A DNA stretch of 64,000 nt from Pyronema omphalodes (GCA_024516155.1 JAJJXM010000003.1:682001-746000), one strand, 5' to 3'; shown: positions 47,523-58,257, counted from the first letter of the stretch. Made by a program: numbers and translations. The notes: generated from the sequence alone by a model not told the origin.

Positions 47523-48739
47523 AATTGAAATTTCTTATCGTCGGATCTTCGGACTATTGCAACCCGTTATACGAGAAATAATTTTTGAAAAAAAAATGAT
47601 GCATAAGTAACATATTCTCTTTTTTTTTTGGGGGGGGGGGGGGAGGGGGTGGGGGGGGGGAATTCGGTTACATCATCTACATGCACCATAGTTAGAGAAC
47701 CAAAGCTCCCCATGGACCGCACCGGACTGAAGATGGCAGTCTAGTATTGCAGCAACCGACGACCGCAATCCACGGCCCCCAGAACGGAATGAGTTTTTCT
47801 CCGTTAAGGATCTCCCGAAAAACGTCAACATTCTACGTATGCGCTCAATGTGCATTACCTACACCCGGAGGTTTACTAACTAAATAAACCCGCAGCACTG
47901 TCGTCACATACATCAATCTTTCCCGGATCGGACTGCATTACTGTATTCTCTTTCAATTACGGACTGGATAGCTAGTAGCGGCAGGACATAGATGGTAGCT
48001 TTGGACATACCATAGGGGGCTGTGTATGTGACGAATAGCGGACTGTAATGAAAATGAAGTTCTATTGATTCCAGGACTAGGGTTACATTATAGGCCTTTT
48101 CTAACGCCCGGGGAATGATTGTCAATATAGACATTTGGATCGAGACTGGAAGGAAGAACTGAACAATGGGTACATAATTTTTCTTCTCTTGAAACAGCTC
48201 CTGATTCTATCCGTCAAAGTAATATAACCTACGGATAAAGTACTATATTTTATGTTCCTCAGTCCGATCAAAGCCGCGAATGCTCCATAACATCATGGCA
48301 TGGCCATAACGAAATCGCATGTGTCTCTGATATACCACTCATAGTTTCCAAAATTAAACAGCCGAGAATTCCGTGAGAAAGAAGGTGCTACTGAATTTTC
48401 TTTGGAGAAAACACTATCAATATTCGCTATCAATATTCGCTATCTTCTATGGATGTTCTATAATAGATCCTGGACAGAGATAAGCATTTAATATATCCTA
48501 CACCCAGAACCCAGAAGTTCTAGGATACCGTTGGGTAACAGCAATGCATGACAGCTCGCCAAATGGCCCTATGGGATTACGAGACGAGATTAAGAGATGG
48601 GATCTACTCCATACACTTCGCTAAATTATATACGAGGTACCTGAATCCCCATCTTTGTCTTGAGTATAAGATCTCCTCCTACTGCCGCGTTGATGCATCT
48701 TCCCCAAGGCATCTTTAATTCCCCACATTACAGCCAACC
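47523..48739. other. Intergenic region with homopolymer runs
   Basis: It has a T-run and G-run (47617-47660, TTTTTTTTT then G-rich). A 73-codon minus-strand frame at 47913-48134 has a weakly hydrophobic, coding-like composition but no supporting context; I leave it uncalled. The right end carries the promoter of the DUF4360 gene. Confidence 0.5.
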
Positions 48740-49351
48740 ATGAGATTCTTCTTCTTCGTCCTCCCGCTTCTCGGTGCTACTTCTCTATCCGCCGCATCTC
48801 CCACAACCATTTCCGCACCCCCCGACTTCTCCATCACTTCAATCACATACGGCGGTAGCGGCTGCCCTCAAGACCGCCGATACTCCACCACATCCCACAA
48901 AGACGGACGAACCCTCACCATCTCCATCGGTACCTCCGATTACATAGCCTCCACCGGGCCAGGTGTATCACTTCCCGAGTCTCGCAAGAACTGCCAAATC
49001 AACCTCCGGATCACTTATCCCTCTGGTTTTCAATTCGCTATTCAAAGTGCGAGGTATCAGGGGTTTATGTCATTAGGCTCTGGAGTTACTGCAACTCAGA
49101 AAGCGACTTATTATTTTACTGGTGAGATGGATCAGACGGTGACGGAACAAAGCTGGATGGGACAGCAACGGGGGCCGTGGATGGTGGATAAGGATGTTGG
49201 TCGGTTGGTTTGGAGTAGTTGTGCTGGACAGGAGGGTCTGAATGTTGATAGTCAGGTTAGGCTTGAGGGGGGGAATTCGCAGAGTATGATCTCGGGGAGT
49301 GTTAATGGTGCGGCGAGTTATGGGTTGAGGTTGGTCTGGAGGAGGTGTTAG
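48740..49351 (+). CDS. Secreted DUF4360 protein, 203 aa
   Basis: Intronless. The start MRFFFFVLPLLGATSLSAAS is a signal peptide. The mature part has the DUF4360 pattern: SITYGGSGCPQDRRYS, later SRKNCQINLRITYPSGFQF, a YQGFMSLGSGV segment, RLVWSSCAGQEGLNVDSQV and a last LVWRRC, giving four conserved cysteines that probably form two disulfides. DUF4360 proteins are extracellular and of unknown function, common in filamentous fungi and sometimes up-regulated on plant material. The length is typical (about 200 aa). Directly after the stop lies a 9-bp tandem repeat. Confidence 0.9.
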   Translation: MRFFFFVLPLLGATSLSAASPTTISAPPDFSITSITYGGSGCPQDRRYSTTSHKDGRTLTISIGTSDYIASTGPGVSLPESRKNCQINLRITYPSGFQFAIQSARYQGFMSLGSGVTATQKATYYFTGEMDQTVTEQSWMGQQRGPWMVDKDVGRLVWSSCAGQEGLNVDSQVRLEGGNSQSMISGSVNGAASYGLRLVWRRC

Positions 49352-49390
49352 CGGGGTGTGTAACTGAGGTTAGGAGAGGAATTGGTGATG

Positions 49391-49498
49391 TATGATTGGT
49401 ATGATTGGTATGATTGGTATGATTGGTATGATTGGTATGATTGGTATGATTGGTATGATTGGTATGATTGGTATGATTGGTATGATTGGTATGATTGG
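49391..49498 (+). repeat. (TATGATTGG)12 tandem repeat
   Basis: Exactly 12 uninterrupted copies of a 9-bp unit, with no mismatch. It lies 40 bp after the DUF4360 stop and so probably in its 3' UTR. Perfect identity suggests recent expansion by slippage and likely length variation between strains. Confidence 0.95.
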
Positions 49499-50398
49499 GG
49501 GAGAAATCTGTGAGGAGTGATGGTAGTCCTCGTTAGCTTTACTCTGGAAATGATTTATTACAGTAAAAATTGTCTATAACGGAAGGGTCCGGACGGGAAA
49601 ATTTACCGGTATTCACATGAAACCGTTATGGGGAACTGGCTTGGCACCGGTATTGATTGCGAGTGATTACATGTGACTAGCGAAGGCGGGGGTGTACGCT
49701 TCACCATCTTCAACATAGCAAGGGCATGGTTAAGGGTTTCACGACGCTATACTTGTATGTACCTAGCCGCGTCTTTAACCCAATTTTCTATAACGGTGCC
49801 CTGCAAGTAACCTTACCGGTACCCTCATAGCACAAAATACCATTGTTGCCCATACAAAACCGTCGGGACCGCGGAAAAGTTCCGGTTTTCACAGGTTACT
49901 GGTGTAGGGAATATCGTTATGGAGAAGTTATACTGTAGTGTTATGATGTCATCTACTAGTACGTCATCTTATATGTCCACACTCGTGTGTCATTTCTTTG
50001 AGGTCGTCTGTATCTGGAGACTAGCTCTATCAAAAACGACCCCTAAGAACAGAGGACAAATTATGCCTATTGATCTTTGTTAAGCCGCTATAGCTGTGGT
50101 ATCAAAACGAGCCCCGCTGAACTTTTTCGGTGCCAAACATAATGAAAGGCGTGTAAGGTAAATTCCGTTATTTATGCTCATAATGTATCACTGATCTCAT
50201 TAAATCTCGATATCTCGAAGACGGGGCACAAAAGATTATCTTGAATGATGCATTTCCCGTATAATGAAACTCGATTAGAATATTTGTAAAGCAGCTCAGA
50301 ACTTTATACATACAATCTCCTGATGTCAGATACTCTTCATTCCATCCACCAGCCGCAAAAACGGTTACAACCTACCCAGCAACCGCGTACCGGAAGCT

Positions 50399-50416
50399 CC
50401 CCCCCCCCCCCCCCCC
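50399..50416 (+). repeat. Poly-C homopolymer
   Basis: Eighteen consecutive C residues, in the promoter-side region of the DNA glycosylase gene (about 95 bp before its ATG). Confidence 0.9.
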
Positions 50417-50511
50417 GCCACCCAAACGAATTACTCGGTCTTCATATCTACAGCTCACGCATATAAGAATTAGGTCATTGCAACCACAATATACATTCGA
50501 GCAAATAGAAA

Positions 50512-53082
50512 ATGTTCGGCTCGTTGTATTACGATTTTGATTGGCTATCAAGAGCACTGGCTGTTCATGCAGAGTTACCTCCATCTCCACCTCCACCTCC
50601 ACCTACTCCAAATTTTCCCTCCTCTGAAGTCTCCTCAACTCCCCGATCGCTTGCTGAAGCTCCGCCTATATCGCTACCTTCCGGTGTTCACAACTACTCA
50701 GACTCTTCGGCCCCCCAGTATACTTCTCGACAATCCGGGCAATCTGGGCAATCCCAGAACACCCATACATCGGGTCAAGGACAAGCTATGGCCCCTCACT
50801 ATAGTGAGAACGTATCCTTCTTCCAGACAATCTCTGTTAGTCCGGATGCTATCCCCGCGGCGGCAAATAATCCAGCCCCATTCTACGAAGATATGGACAT
50901 CCTTGGCACAACTACTCGCCTCGAAGCTATCGATGATACGGAATCAGACACAATTGATTCTCCGGTTTCGGTTCCGGAGCATTCGCAGTTTCCTCAGTTT
51001 GGACACCAGAGACCTTCTAATCCACTTCTCGAGAGGACTAAACAACTAGAACTCATGGCACAGAAGAGGTTTGGTAGAAAAGTTCCCTCAGATAATAATG
51101 AAGATGATGGCTCTTTGAATCATGAGGATTCAGTAGACCATGGGGGTTTTGTGGGCCGGGTCAATAATACTGAAGACCAGATCGATACTCCAGAAGAAGA
51201 TAATTCTCCAGGAAAGCATGATACTCCATGCAAGGAGGATTCTTTTGATGGTGACACAAAACCGAAGCGGACAAAAAAGAAGACAGTCACCAAAAAGGAT
51301 CCTGCTCAGCCTAAAAAGGATCCTGATCAGCCCAAAAAGGAACGGAGGAGACCGAACAATTATGGCACCGATCCATGGCCAGATTGGCCGAAACCCACTC
51401 CAAAGGAATGTGAAGAGGTAAATCGGTTGTTAACGATCTCTGAGGGGGAGTCAAAGAGACCGGACAAATTGGTGGTAGACACTACTATCACTGGATGTGG
51501 TGAAGTACCGGATGTTTTAGATGCTGTAAGTGGCTTATATTCCGACTTTGAGAACTATGACTGACGGTATGGTATGTAGTTATGTCGGACTGCGCTGTCT
51601 CTGAATACAACGGTTGAAAATTCAAGTATGTATTAAAGGATTGTAGTCATTGGCATTTTTGAATTGAGATTTGAAGATACTAATTTGTTAATATAGATAA
51701 GGCATTAAAAGCCCTGATCGATCGCTTCGGAACCGTTCCCACCGAACAAGAAGCGGGCCCTCAACATAGAAACTACCGAGGTTACGGCACTGTAGATTGG
51801 GATGCTGTCCGTAATGTAGACAAAAATGAGATTGCGGATGCTATCAAAGCTGGCGGACTGAACAACTATAAAGCGGAAACTATCAAGAAGATCTTGGATT
51901 CGGTATGGAAGGAGGGACAGCTGACGTTGTGGCAGCAGAGAGCAGATGTTTCTGGATTACCTAAAGATACAATAGCGGCGCTTCCTCATGATGCACCAGG
52001 ACAACTGACGCTCGATTATCTTCACAATTATAGCGACGCCGAAGTGATGGATAAGCTAACTTCCTACTGGGGAATCGGACCTAAGGCCGCCGCTTGTGTG
52101 GCAATGTTCTGTAAGTCTTTCTCTCCGCGCTCTATGCTCTAGACCGCCCAGTGTTTTCTGTGCTCTTAACTAATAACTCCAGCTTTGGGACGCAACATCT
52201 TCCCGGTTGACACCCACGTTATGCGTCTCTCCGGTTACCTTGGATGGATACCTGAGGAAGCAAACGACAAAACAGCCTTCTATCATCTTGACGCCAGGAT
52301 CCCGAATGAGCTGAAATACTCCCTCCATAACCTATTGATTCGTCATGGCATGCGTAAGTCCCCAATCTCTACCATTTTTAATCACTCGTCAATGCTGATA
52401 CAGCAAAGGTTGCAAGTACTGCAAAGGCAAGCCTATGAAGCCAGAAGTTAGCCCGACCTCCTCTAAGTTTCAAGACCCCGACGCATCGTCTGCCAAGAAA
52501 ACTTCCTCCAGAAATCAGTTAAAGCGCATCAAGACAGGACCAGAGCCAAAGTTGGATGAACCTGAATCCTCTACTATCGGGACCTCTTTCGGGCCTGTCT
52601 TCATGTCTGGATTGTCTCCTATCATGGACCAAGATGGTAACCCGATTGGAGTTCAGAGGACGGCAGAGAGCTCCATTAATGTAGCTAATACACCAGCCAA
52701 ACCTAAGAAGACCAGAACGGTATGGACTGGTAATGGATTAATGAAGCAACAGCGTGTTGAGGTAGAAACTGATGATGAGTTTGAGTGGGATGAAAAATGT
52801 ATTCTGGAACACCTGGTTCACAGAGTACAGAAAGCTAAGAAGGTGTCAAAAGCCAAGAAGGAGGACGCTAAGGACGAGGTCAAGGACGAGGTTAAAGCGG
52901 AGATGAATGCGCAAGAAGACGAAGAGGAGGAGATGAGAAGAAAGACACGTACAAAGAGTGTGTCTAAAGAGGTGAAAGAGGAGTTGAGTGGGGAAGACAA
53001 AGAGCGGAATAGGGAGAATCCTAGGCAAAATGGGATGAATATGCAGGCTAATCAAGCCGAATTACAAACGGTCAGGATTTGA
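50512..53082 (+). CDS. HhH-GPD base-excision DNA glycosylase (endonuclease III-like) with long disordered arms
   Basis: Five exons: 50512-51525, 51580-51625, 51697-52110, 52183-52353 and 52409-53082, giving 772 aa. The catalytic core lies in about residues 325-560. It has LCRTALSLNTTVENSN (family ILSQNT helix), GIGPKAAACVAMFSLGRN (helix-hairpin-helix with the catalytic Lys), and FPVDTHVMRLSGYLGW (catalytic Asp). It closes with RHGMRCKYCKGKP, where endonuclease III has its iron-sulfur cysteines: only CxxC remains, so a cluster is doubtful. The N-terminus (about 300 residues) is Pro/Ser-rich then Lys/Asp/Glu-rich with DPAQPKKDPDQPKK. The C-terminus is a Lys/Glu coiled or disordered tail. The enzyme should remove damaged bases in the nucleus; substrate cannot be told. 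The choice of the AAAG acceptor for exon 5 is forced by phase. Confidence 0.88.
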
Positions 53083-53859
53083 CCAGAAATGAAGCAAGAA
53101 AGAAGTATATGCTAACCCTTGATTATTAGGCCACTGATAGGAAAATTATCGCGCCCAGACGATCCGCCAGAAGCTCGGCCAATAAGATTAATCAGTGAGC
53201 TGACAGTTGCGGGATTTTGCGCCGTCATTAGACGGGTTTGAAAATTGCATGATATTTTTTGATATTTTTTAACCGATCTTACAATTCTCTTCGGTAATGT
53301 TTAACCGTTCAGAAAAAAAACGGAGAGAGTAGTTTGTATTAGCGGACTAGTTTTTACAGCGAGACGATTTTAGGGTTGATTTAGAGTAAGGAGTACCGGA
53401 TTTGGGCATTTACAAAAAGTGCTGGAAACTTCATTGGGGTACAGTAATACGGTGTTTCGGTTGATTTTGAGGTTTCAACTTGGGCTAGAAAAAAGGGTTC
53501 CTGATTGAATTGGGGGCAAAAAATGATTTGGATTGGGAAAAGTTACTTGTTAGGGTTACGATTTAGGTTTGAAATTAGTAATGGAATTGATAACTGTTTT
53601 GTTTGGATTACTTATGGTGCTTTTGTTTGTGACGAATGAAGATAATGTTATCTGTAATGCTTTCCGAGTACTGTTTGTAAAATTCGACGTACAGGGTTTC
53701 ACACGTTTGTGACATTCTTGCTTTATCATCCTGCACCAACATTGATGTCATAACCTAATCCCACGGTTCATCGAGCGTAGAAGAAATAAAGGTATAGTAC
53801 TAGATTTAGGGCACCATTTGTAGCCTGCAGTAAAAGTACCGGGTTTGGTCAGTTACTTT
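53083..53859. other. Intergenic region, T/G-rich on the plus strand
   Basis: No gene. The plus strand between about 53320 and 53650 is rich in T and G and poor in C. It includes scattered TTAGGG-like hexamers that are not a telomere array. Confidence 0.45.
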
Positions 53860-54234
53860 GCATACGGCCCGAATGTGATTCCCGGCGGGTAGGTGCGTAT
53901 GCGTTAAAAGGAATGTGGATTAAGTTGGTACATTCCCCCCGACCTGCCGATTTGAATATACATACATTGAATCAGGATCTACATTCAGAATCGCTCTATA
54001 TTTCAAATATCAGTAACTTGTAAGAAACCGCTTCATAGATGAAAATGTCTGTAAACTTATCACGCGGTTATGACCTCATCTTATCCATGCATTTATTCCG
54101 AGGGCTAAGCCTTTAAGTATCTGCAGTTTTTCTTAGCTGATATCTATTCTCTCAATCAATCTAACCAGCACGTAGATTATCGAAATTTACATAGGGTATC
54201 ATCATTGTATGTATCTACATATCTCATACAAGAG
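53860..54234 (+). repeat. Left copy of a ~380-bp diverged duplication
   Basis: Aligns along its length with 57278-57660. Shared anchors include GCATACG...CCCGAAT, CCCGGCGGGTA, CGACCTGCCG, a CGGTTA segment, and GGGTA(T/C)CATCATTG(T/C)ATGTA. It forms the distal upstream part of the duplicated secreted-gene unit. Confidence 0.8.
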
Positions 54235-54330
54235 AGGATGTGGTCTGTTCCGGCCTACGGCCGGTCCATTTTGTTGCCTCTACAAATCGAACCGTTGGTT
54301 CACAACTCCAACTGTTGATAAACTGGTTAC

Positions 54331-54374
54331 TCGTGCCTAAAGATGGTGGCTAGCGCCACCATCTTTAGGCACGA
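54331..54374. repeat. Perfect 20-bp inverted repeat (hairpin)
   Basis: TCGTGCCTAAAGATGGTGGC (54331-54350) and its exact reverse complement (54355-54374) flank a 4-nt TAGC spacer. No T-run or gene end explains it as a terminator. Confidence 0.95.
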
Positions 54375-55275
54375 ACATATAATGTGACGGGTTTCGACTA
54401 TATATATGATGTGATCTTAAGAATCTGAAACTCGCCTATGATTCCCGCAAGAGCAGCCTGGGATAAACAATATTCCTAGTGATGCAGTTGATGTTATCCT
54501 GTGACAGCGTCATTCCGACATGTTTCCTCTGCCTAACCCTTCACAGATATGTGCTGGAACACAAAGTTCATTGGGGCAAGCAGAAGATATTTTCTTGCCG
54601 ATTGGAGGATTTGTCGAGTAATTTCACCTCTACAATATATCGTGGGTTGTTACTTCAGGACAATAACTCTCGAATTCTTGACCAGCTACTTCTGTATTAA
54701 GAGGTTTCTACACAATCACCAGTTTTTCGATTTGATTTCAATTTCTTGGGCCTTGCCAAACTCAATATTATGACGTATGGTACAGTTGTGATATATATCG
54801 GAGGCTCTAACATTTACCCCAGGATTTCGCTGGGAATCGTCCCAGAGCGTACATGATATCTTGGGCCTGTTGTCACCCTTATTCCTTATGCTGGTTTTAC
54901 TTCTCGTCTGTACATTTGGAGCCCTGTTGCTCTTTTTCCACTGGCTTTTCTGAACTCGCCTGTCTCCTCTCTCCTCACTTAACTGTTCTTCCACTTATCA
55001 CCTGGCCTCTGTCTTCAACGCTACCATATTGTCTTTACTCCTTTTCTGCCCTTTTCCCTCTCCGTCTTTTCACTCGTATTATTTCTTCTTCAGCTTTTAC
55101 ATCACAGTTCATCTTTCTCACTTTGCCAATCCTTCCGCCATTTATATGTACATATGTGTCTGTGTTTCATGTTTTTTTTATTTTTTTTATTTTTTATTTT
55201 TCGCACTGTACAGCATTAAGTTTCATGTTCATTCAGAAAGGCTTTATTCACATTCTAAGATTCGATCAGTGCTCC

Positions 55276-55494
55276 TCAGCCTGTTCTCATTCTTTCCGAG
55301 TCATATTTTGATATCCTCGTGATGTTTCTGAAGCTCAGTCTCAGTAATGGAAAATCCTCCTTGGGGGGCTTCGAAACTTTCTCTGCTTCCTTCCACTGTT
55401 TTTCTGCCTTGAGCCTATTCAAATCCGCTTTATATATCTCCTCACACAGTGTGTCAAGATTCTCCTCAATAAAACCGCAGTTGCTTAACTTCAT
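55276..55494 (-). pseudogene. Coiled-coil gene fragment, probably broken
   Basis: A 72-codon frame (MKLSNCGFIEENLDTLCEEI...) with strongly heptad-like, Lys/Glu-rich composition (KADLNRLKAEKQWKEAEKV). Immediately upstream, GATACAGTCGACGAGACG is open in a different frame (DTVDETLTDEVKQLRF), as if one frameshift separates the two. The following frame closes at TGA after RMRTG. No domain recognised; it lies inside the 1.7-kb insert. Confidence 0.35.
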
Positions 55495-55590
55495 CTGTTA
55501 GCGTCTCGTCGACTGTATCTGCAGCATGCGGCAAAGGTCACAGGTGTCCGTATATTTTATCCGGCCAACCATTAACAGCTGAATTGCATC

Positions 55591-55788
55591 ATGAATTGTA
55601 TCAAAGGTGCGAAGTGGTTCGGGATTGGAAAGGCGAATGGGATCTGTGCCCAGGCAGCCAGGAGAGCAGTCTTATATGTTTCCCATCGAATCTGTTCCGG
55701 TTGCCACGGTTGCCGGTTTTACCATCCCGCCATGTATTGCCGAAGCTTTTGTATTGCCGCCCGACAGCCAGAGGAGTTCACGATTTAA
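55591..55788 (+). CDS. Possible small cysteine-rich peptide, 65 aa
   Basis: An ATG frame with a cysteine-rich end (SHRICSGCHGCRFYHPAM, then YCRSFC). No signal peptide and no paralogue in the window. It may be a spurious frame in the inserted segment. Confidence 0.2.
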   Translation: MNCIKGAKWFGIGKANGICAQAARRAVLYVSHRICSGCHGCRFYHPAMYCRSFCIAARQPEEFTI

Positions 55789-56072
55789 TTAGTCTGAAAT
55801 TACATCATCACAGCCTTTCATGATAACGCTATACCGTATCAGGTAAATAACTAAAATATACCTGCTTATATAGTAAAAAAGGCGACTAAAACCTCTAAAT
55901 CACTTTCTGCAGACGCTATTCCATTTCAGGTGCGTACTAAAATATCTGCTTATAGTATTCTGATGCAATCTATCGGTAAACATAATCGAATTCCTCCGAC
56001 ATACAAATCCCACCATCAGCATGATAATAGGCCTACTATACCCTCACCCTGTAGACTACCTGAAGCTATGAG

Positions 56073-56080
56073 TATATAAA
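56073..56080 (+). promoter_or_regulatory. TATA box of secreted cysteine-rich gene A
   Basis: TATATAAA, 87 bp before the ATG, within GAGTATATAAAGCC. The same element sits 78 bp before the duplicated gene B, inside a conserved promoter block that starts at an ACATAATCGAATTCC anchor. Confidence 0.7.
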
Positions 56081-56166
56081 GCCCTTCTAATCTTCTCATC
56101 ACAGCTCCTTCCCCATCAACAACCACCAACAATCACATAGTAACCACCCACCATCACTCATCCACC

Positions 56167-56547
56167 ATGAAGCTCCCTCTTCTTCTTATTTTTAGTGCTA
56201 GTATCTCCGTTGTCACCTCAGTGGTCATTGAAGCACCTATCCTCGACATCGAAGTCCCCAAGCTCGACTCCCCAACAATTCGCAGCGACGCTATACCTAA
56301 TGTTCCCAAGGTCCCCGAATCCCCCGGATCTCCTGAAGTCTCCAAAGATATCAAAGAAATAGACCCCAGCACACAAAGCGAAGATCCAAACGGCCAAACT
56401 GAAGTATCCAAATACGATCTTCGGTATTGCTATAGTACAGTGTGTCGAGGTGATCCTTGTAAGCCGGGGTTTTTTGAGGTTGAGAGACGGTATAAAATGT
56501 GTGTGGTGGGAGTAATTGTATCGAGGATTTGTTGTAATGCGGTGTAA
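56167..56547 (+). CDS. Secreted cysteine-rich protein A (tandem pair)
   Basis: Intronless, 126 aa. Signal peptide MKLPLLLIFSASISVVTS, then an acidic/Pro spacer of about 70 residues rich in Glu/Asp/Pro, then a cysteine-rich C-terminus: YCYSTVCRGDPCKPGFFEV, then KMCVV and RICCNAV. The cysteine order (C-C-C-C-CC) matches gene B at 57856, so six cysteines can form three disulfides. The stop comes earlier than in B because of a local change after ICC. No known domain; the small size and Cys pattern are those of secreted effector-type candidates, but function is unproven. Confidence 0.75.
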   Translation: MKLPLLLIFSASISVVTSVVIEAPILDIEVPKLDSPTIRSDAIPNVPKVPESPGSPEVSKDIKEIDPSTQSEDPNGQTEVSKYDLRYCYSTVCRGDPCKPGFFEVERRYKMCVVGVIVSRICCNAV

Positions 56548-57277
56548 TTTGTAATACCGCGAGATAGGGTTAAGGGGGGAGGGTTTTGAGAGTTGAGGGT
56601 TGGAAATCTGAAGGGAGGGGGGATAGGAATGATGGATGAAGGGTATGCTCGAGGAGTTTTGCAATAATGATGTGGAATTATGGTATGTCGGTATGGTGTT
56701 TAGGAGGTTTATATCATTCTCTGCGATGTGGAGGATTTTATTCTGGAATTCTGTGGTGATGCAAATTCAATAAACAAAGTTCTCGCTAATGGCACGAAAT
56801 GTTTAGTCAAATATGTAGCTCTCGATTGAGGTACTACACTTTGAGAAGAAAAGGCAGTACCTGAGTACCATATGATAAATCACCAGTTGACCACATTTGA
56901 AGCGGTAGAAATAGGTCAGATCAGGTTCGATATGTGTTGATAATGAACAAAGACTCGTGATTACGATCTGAATTCCGAAGAAAAAAGAATTATTGCAGGC
57001 CGTTTCACTTTTGAATATTGAGAGGGTCGGAGAATACGTAGCCTGGGATCAGGATATAATGAGAGTATGAATATAAATGCTTTATGAAAATTACTGGTGA
57101 TTAATGGGGTGTGGCTTGGCCGGAATAGAGTTCCCAGTTTCGCCAACGGCTAGGATGCCACCTTGCACCTGAGCCGCCTGTAGAGGGTTTGGGTTAACGT
57201 TGAGGTTCAGGTAGGTAAGTGGGATACGCCATAGACGCCGCTTATGCCTTATATATCGGCTTTTGAAAGCCACTCTG
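56548..57277. other. Spacer between the duplicate units
   Basis: The first ~70 bp resemble the 3' flank of gene B (GGTTTTTGAGAG-type sequence). The rest shows no ORF with coding character. Confidence 0.5.
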
Positions 57278-57660
57278 CATACGCCCCGAATCTGATACCC
57301 GGCGGGTATATGCGTATGCGTATGCATGAATAAGCATGTGAATTAAGTGGGTATATTTCCTCCGACCTGCCGGGTTGAATACACATGTATTGAAGCATGA
57401 TCTACATTTAGCGCCGCTCTCTTTAATAACTTGTGAGCAACAGCTTTATAGATGCAAATGCGTATCTTTGTTGTCGTTATTTACAACCTATCATGCGGTT
57501 ACGACATTATTTTATTCATGCATTTTATTTTGAAGGCTAACCATTGAGTATCTACAGCCAACTGATATATTTTCTCTCAGTTGATTTAACTGGCATGCGG
57601 GTGGTCTACATCTACGCAGGGTACCATCATTGCATGTACCTGCTTGTCTCGTATGCAATA
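57278..57660 (+). repeat. Right copy of a ~380-bp diverged duplication
   Basis: Partner of 53860-54234 (shared anchors listed there). Here it runs on without interruption into the promoter of gene B. Confidence 0.8.
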
Positions 57661-57770
57661 TGCCAATATTCCGGTCAACATAATCGAATTCCTCCGACAT
57701 GCAAACTTCTCCATTAGCTTGATAATAGACACTCTATTCCCATCCTAGATAAAATACCATTATATAAAGC

Positions 57771-57778
57771 CTATTCTA
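57771..57778 (+). promoter_or_regulatory. TATA box of secreted cysteine-rich gene B
   Basis: TATATAAA, 78 bp before the ATG, followed by AGCCTATTCTAATC, as in gene A (AGCCCTTCTAATC). Confidence 0.7.
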
Positions 57779-57855
57779 ATCTTTCAATCACAACTCCTTC
57801 CCCACCAACAACCACCAACTATCACAGAGTTATCACTGATAATCTTTCACCAGCA

Positions 57856-58257
57856 ATGAAACTCCATCTCTTTCTTCTTTTCAGTGCAGCCATCCCCATT
57901 GTCGCCTCTGCAGCCATCGAAGCTCCTATCATCGAAGTAGAGGCCACGAAGCGCCTCGACACTTCGACAACTCACAACGACAATATTGTAGGGGCTCCCG
58001 CGGCTTCTGAGGCCTTCGAAGCCTCCGAAGATATTGAAGAAGTAGACTTCAGCATACCCGAGGAAGGCCCAAGCGGCCAAGTCTACATTTTCCAATGGGA
58101 TCAACGATATTGTCATAATACGGGATGTCAAGGTGATACAAGCTGTATTCCGGGATTTTTTAATATGGGGACGTGGTTAAGAAGTTGTGATGGAAGGCTT
58201 GTTGAGGCAAAGACTTGTTGTACTCCGCGACATAAGTTTAAGGGGAAAGGTTTTTGA
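57856..58257 (+). CDS. Secreted cysteine-rich protein B (tandem pair)
   Basis: Intronless, 133 aa. Signal peptide MKLHLFLLFSAAIPIVASA, acidic spacer (EASEDIEEVDFS), then a cysteine-rich end: DQRYCHNTGCQGDTSCIPGF, RSCDG and TCCTPRHKF. Paralogue of gene A, sharing signal peptide, IEAPI segment, cysteine order and promoter; the spacers have diverged most. It ends with a basic KFKGKGF tail that A lacks. Function unknown; effector-like only by type. Confidence 0.78.
   Translation: MKLHLFLLFSAAIPIVASAAIEAPIIEVEATKRLDTSTTHNDNIVGAPAASEAFEASEDIEEVDFSIPEEGPSGQVYIFQWDQRYCHNTGCQGDTSCIPGFFNMGTWLRSCDGRLVEAKTCCTPRHKFKGKGF

Larger units (their letters stand above)
49352..50511. other. Intergenic region with a 9-bp tandem repeat and a poly-C tract
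   Basis: The left end holds the (TATGATTGG)12 array. A C-run lies at 50399-50416 near the right end. The remainder shows no supported ORF or RNA. Confidence 0.6.
54254..55972. other. ~1.7-kb segment present only in the left duplicate copy
   Basis: The right copy runs directly from the shared ~380-bp block into the shared promoter; the left copy has 1.7 kb in between. The segment contains the 44-bp hairpin, a minus-strand coiled-coil frame and a small cysteine-rich plus-strand frame. I found no clear terminal repeats; breakpoints are good to about 20 bp. Confidence 0.6.

Noticed and set aside
47913..48134. 73-codon minus-strand frame with weak hydrophobic character
   Set aside because: Possibly coding, but it has no domain, paralogue or splice partner, so I could not support a gene call.
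53340..53620. TTAGGG-like hexamers as an interstitial telomere
   Set aside because: They are isolated within T/G-rich DNA and never form a tandem array.
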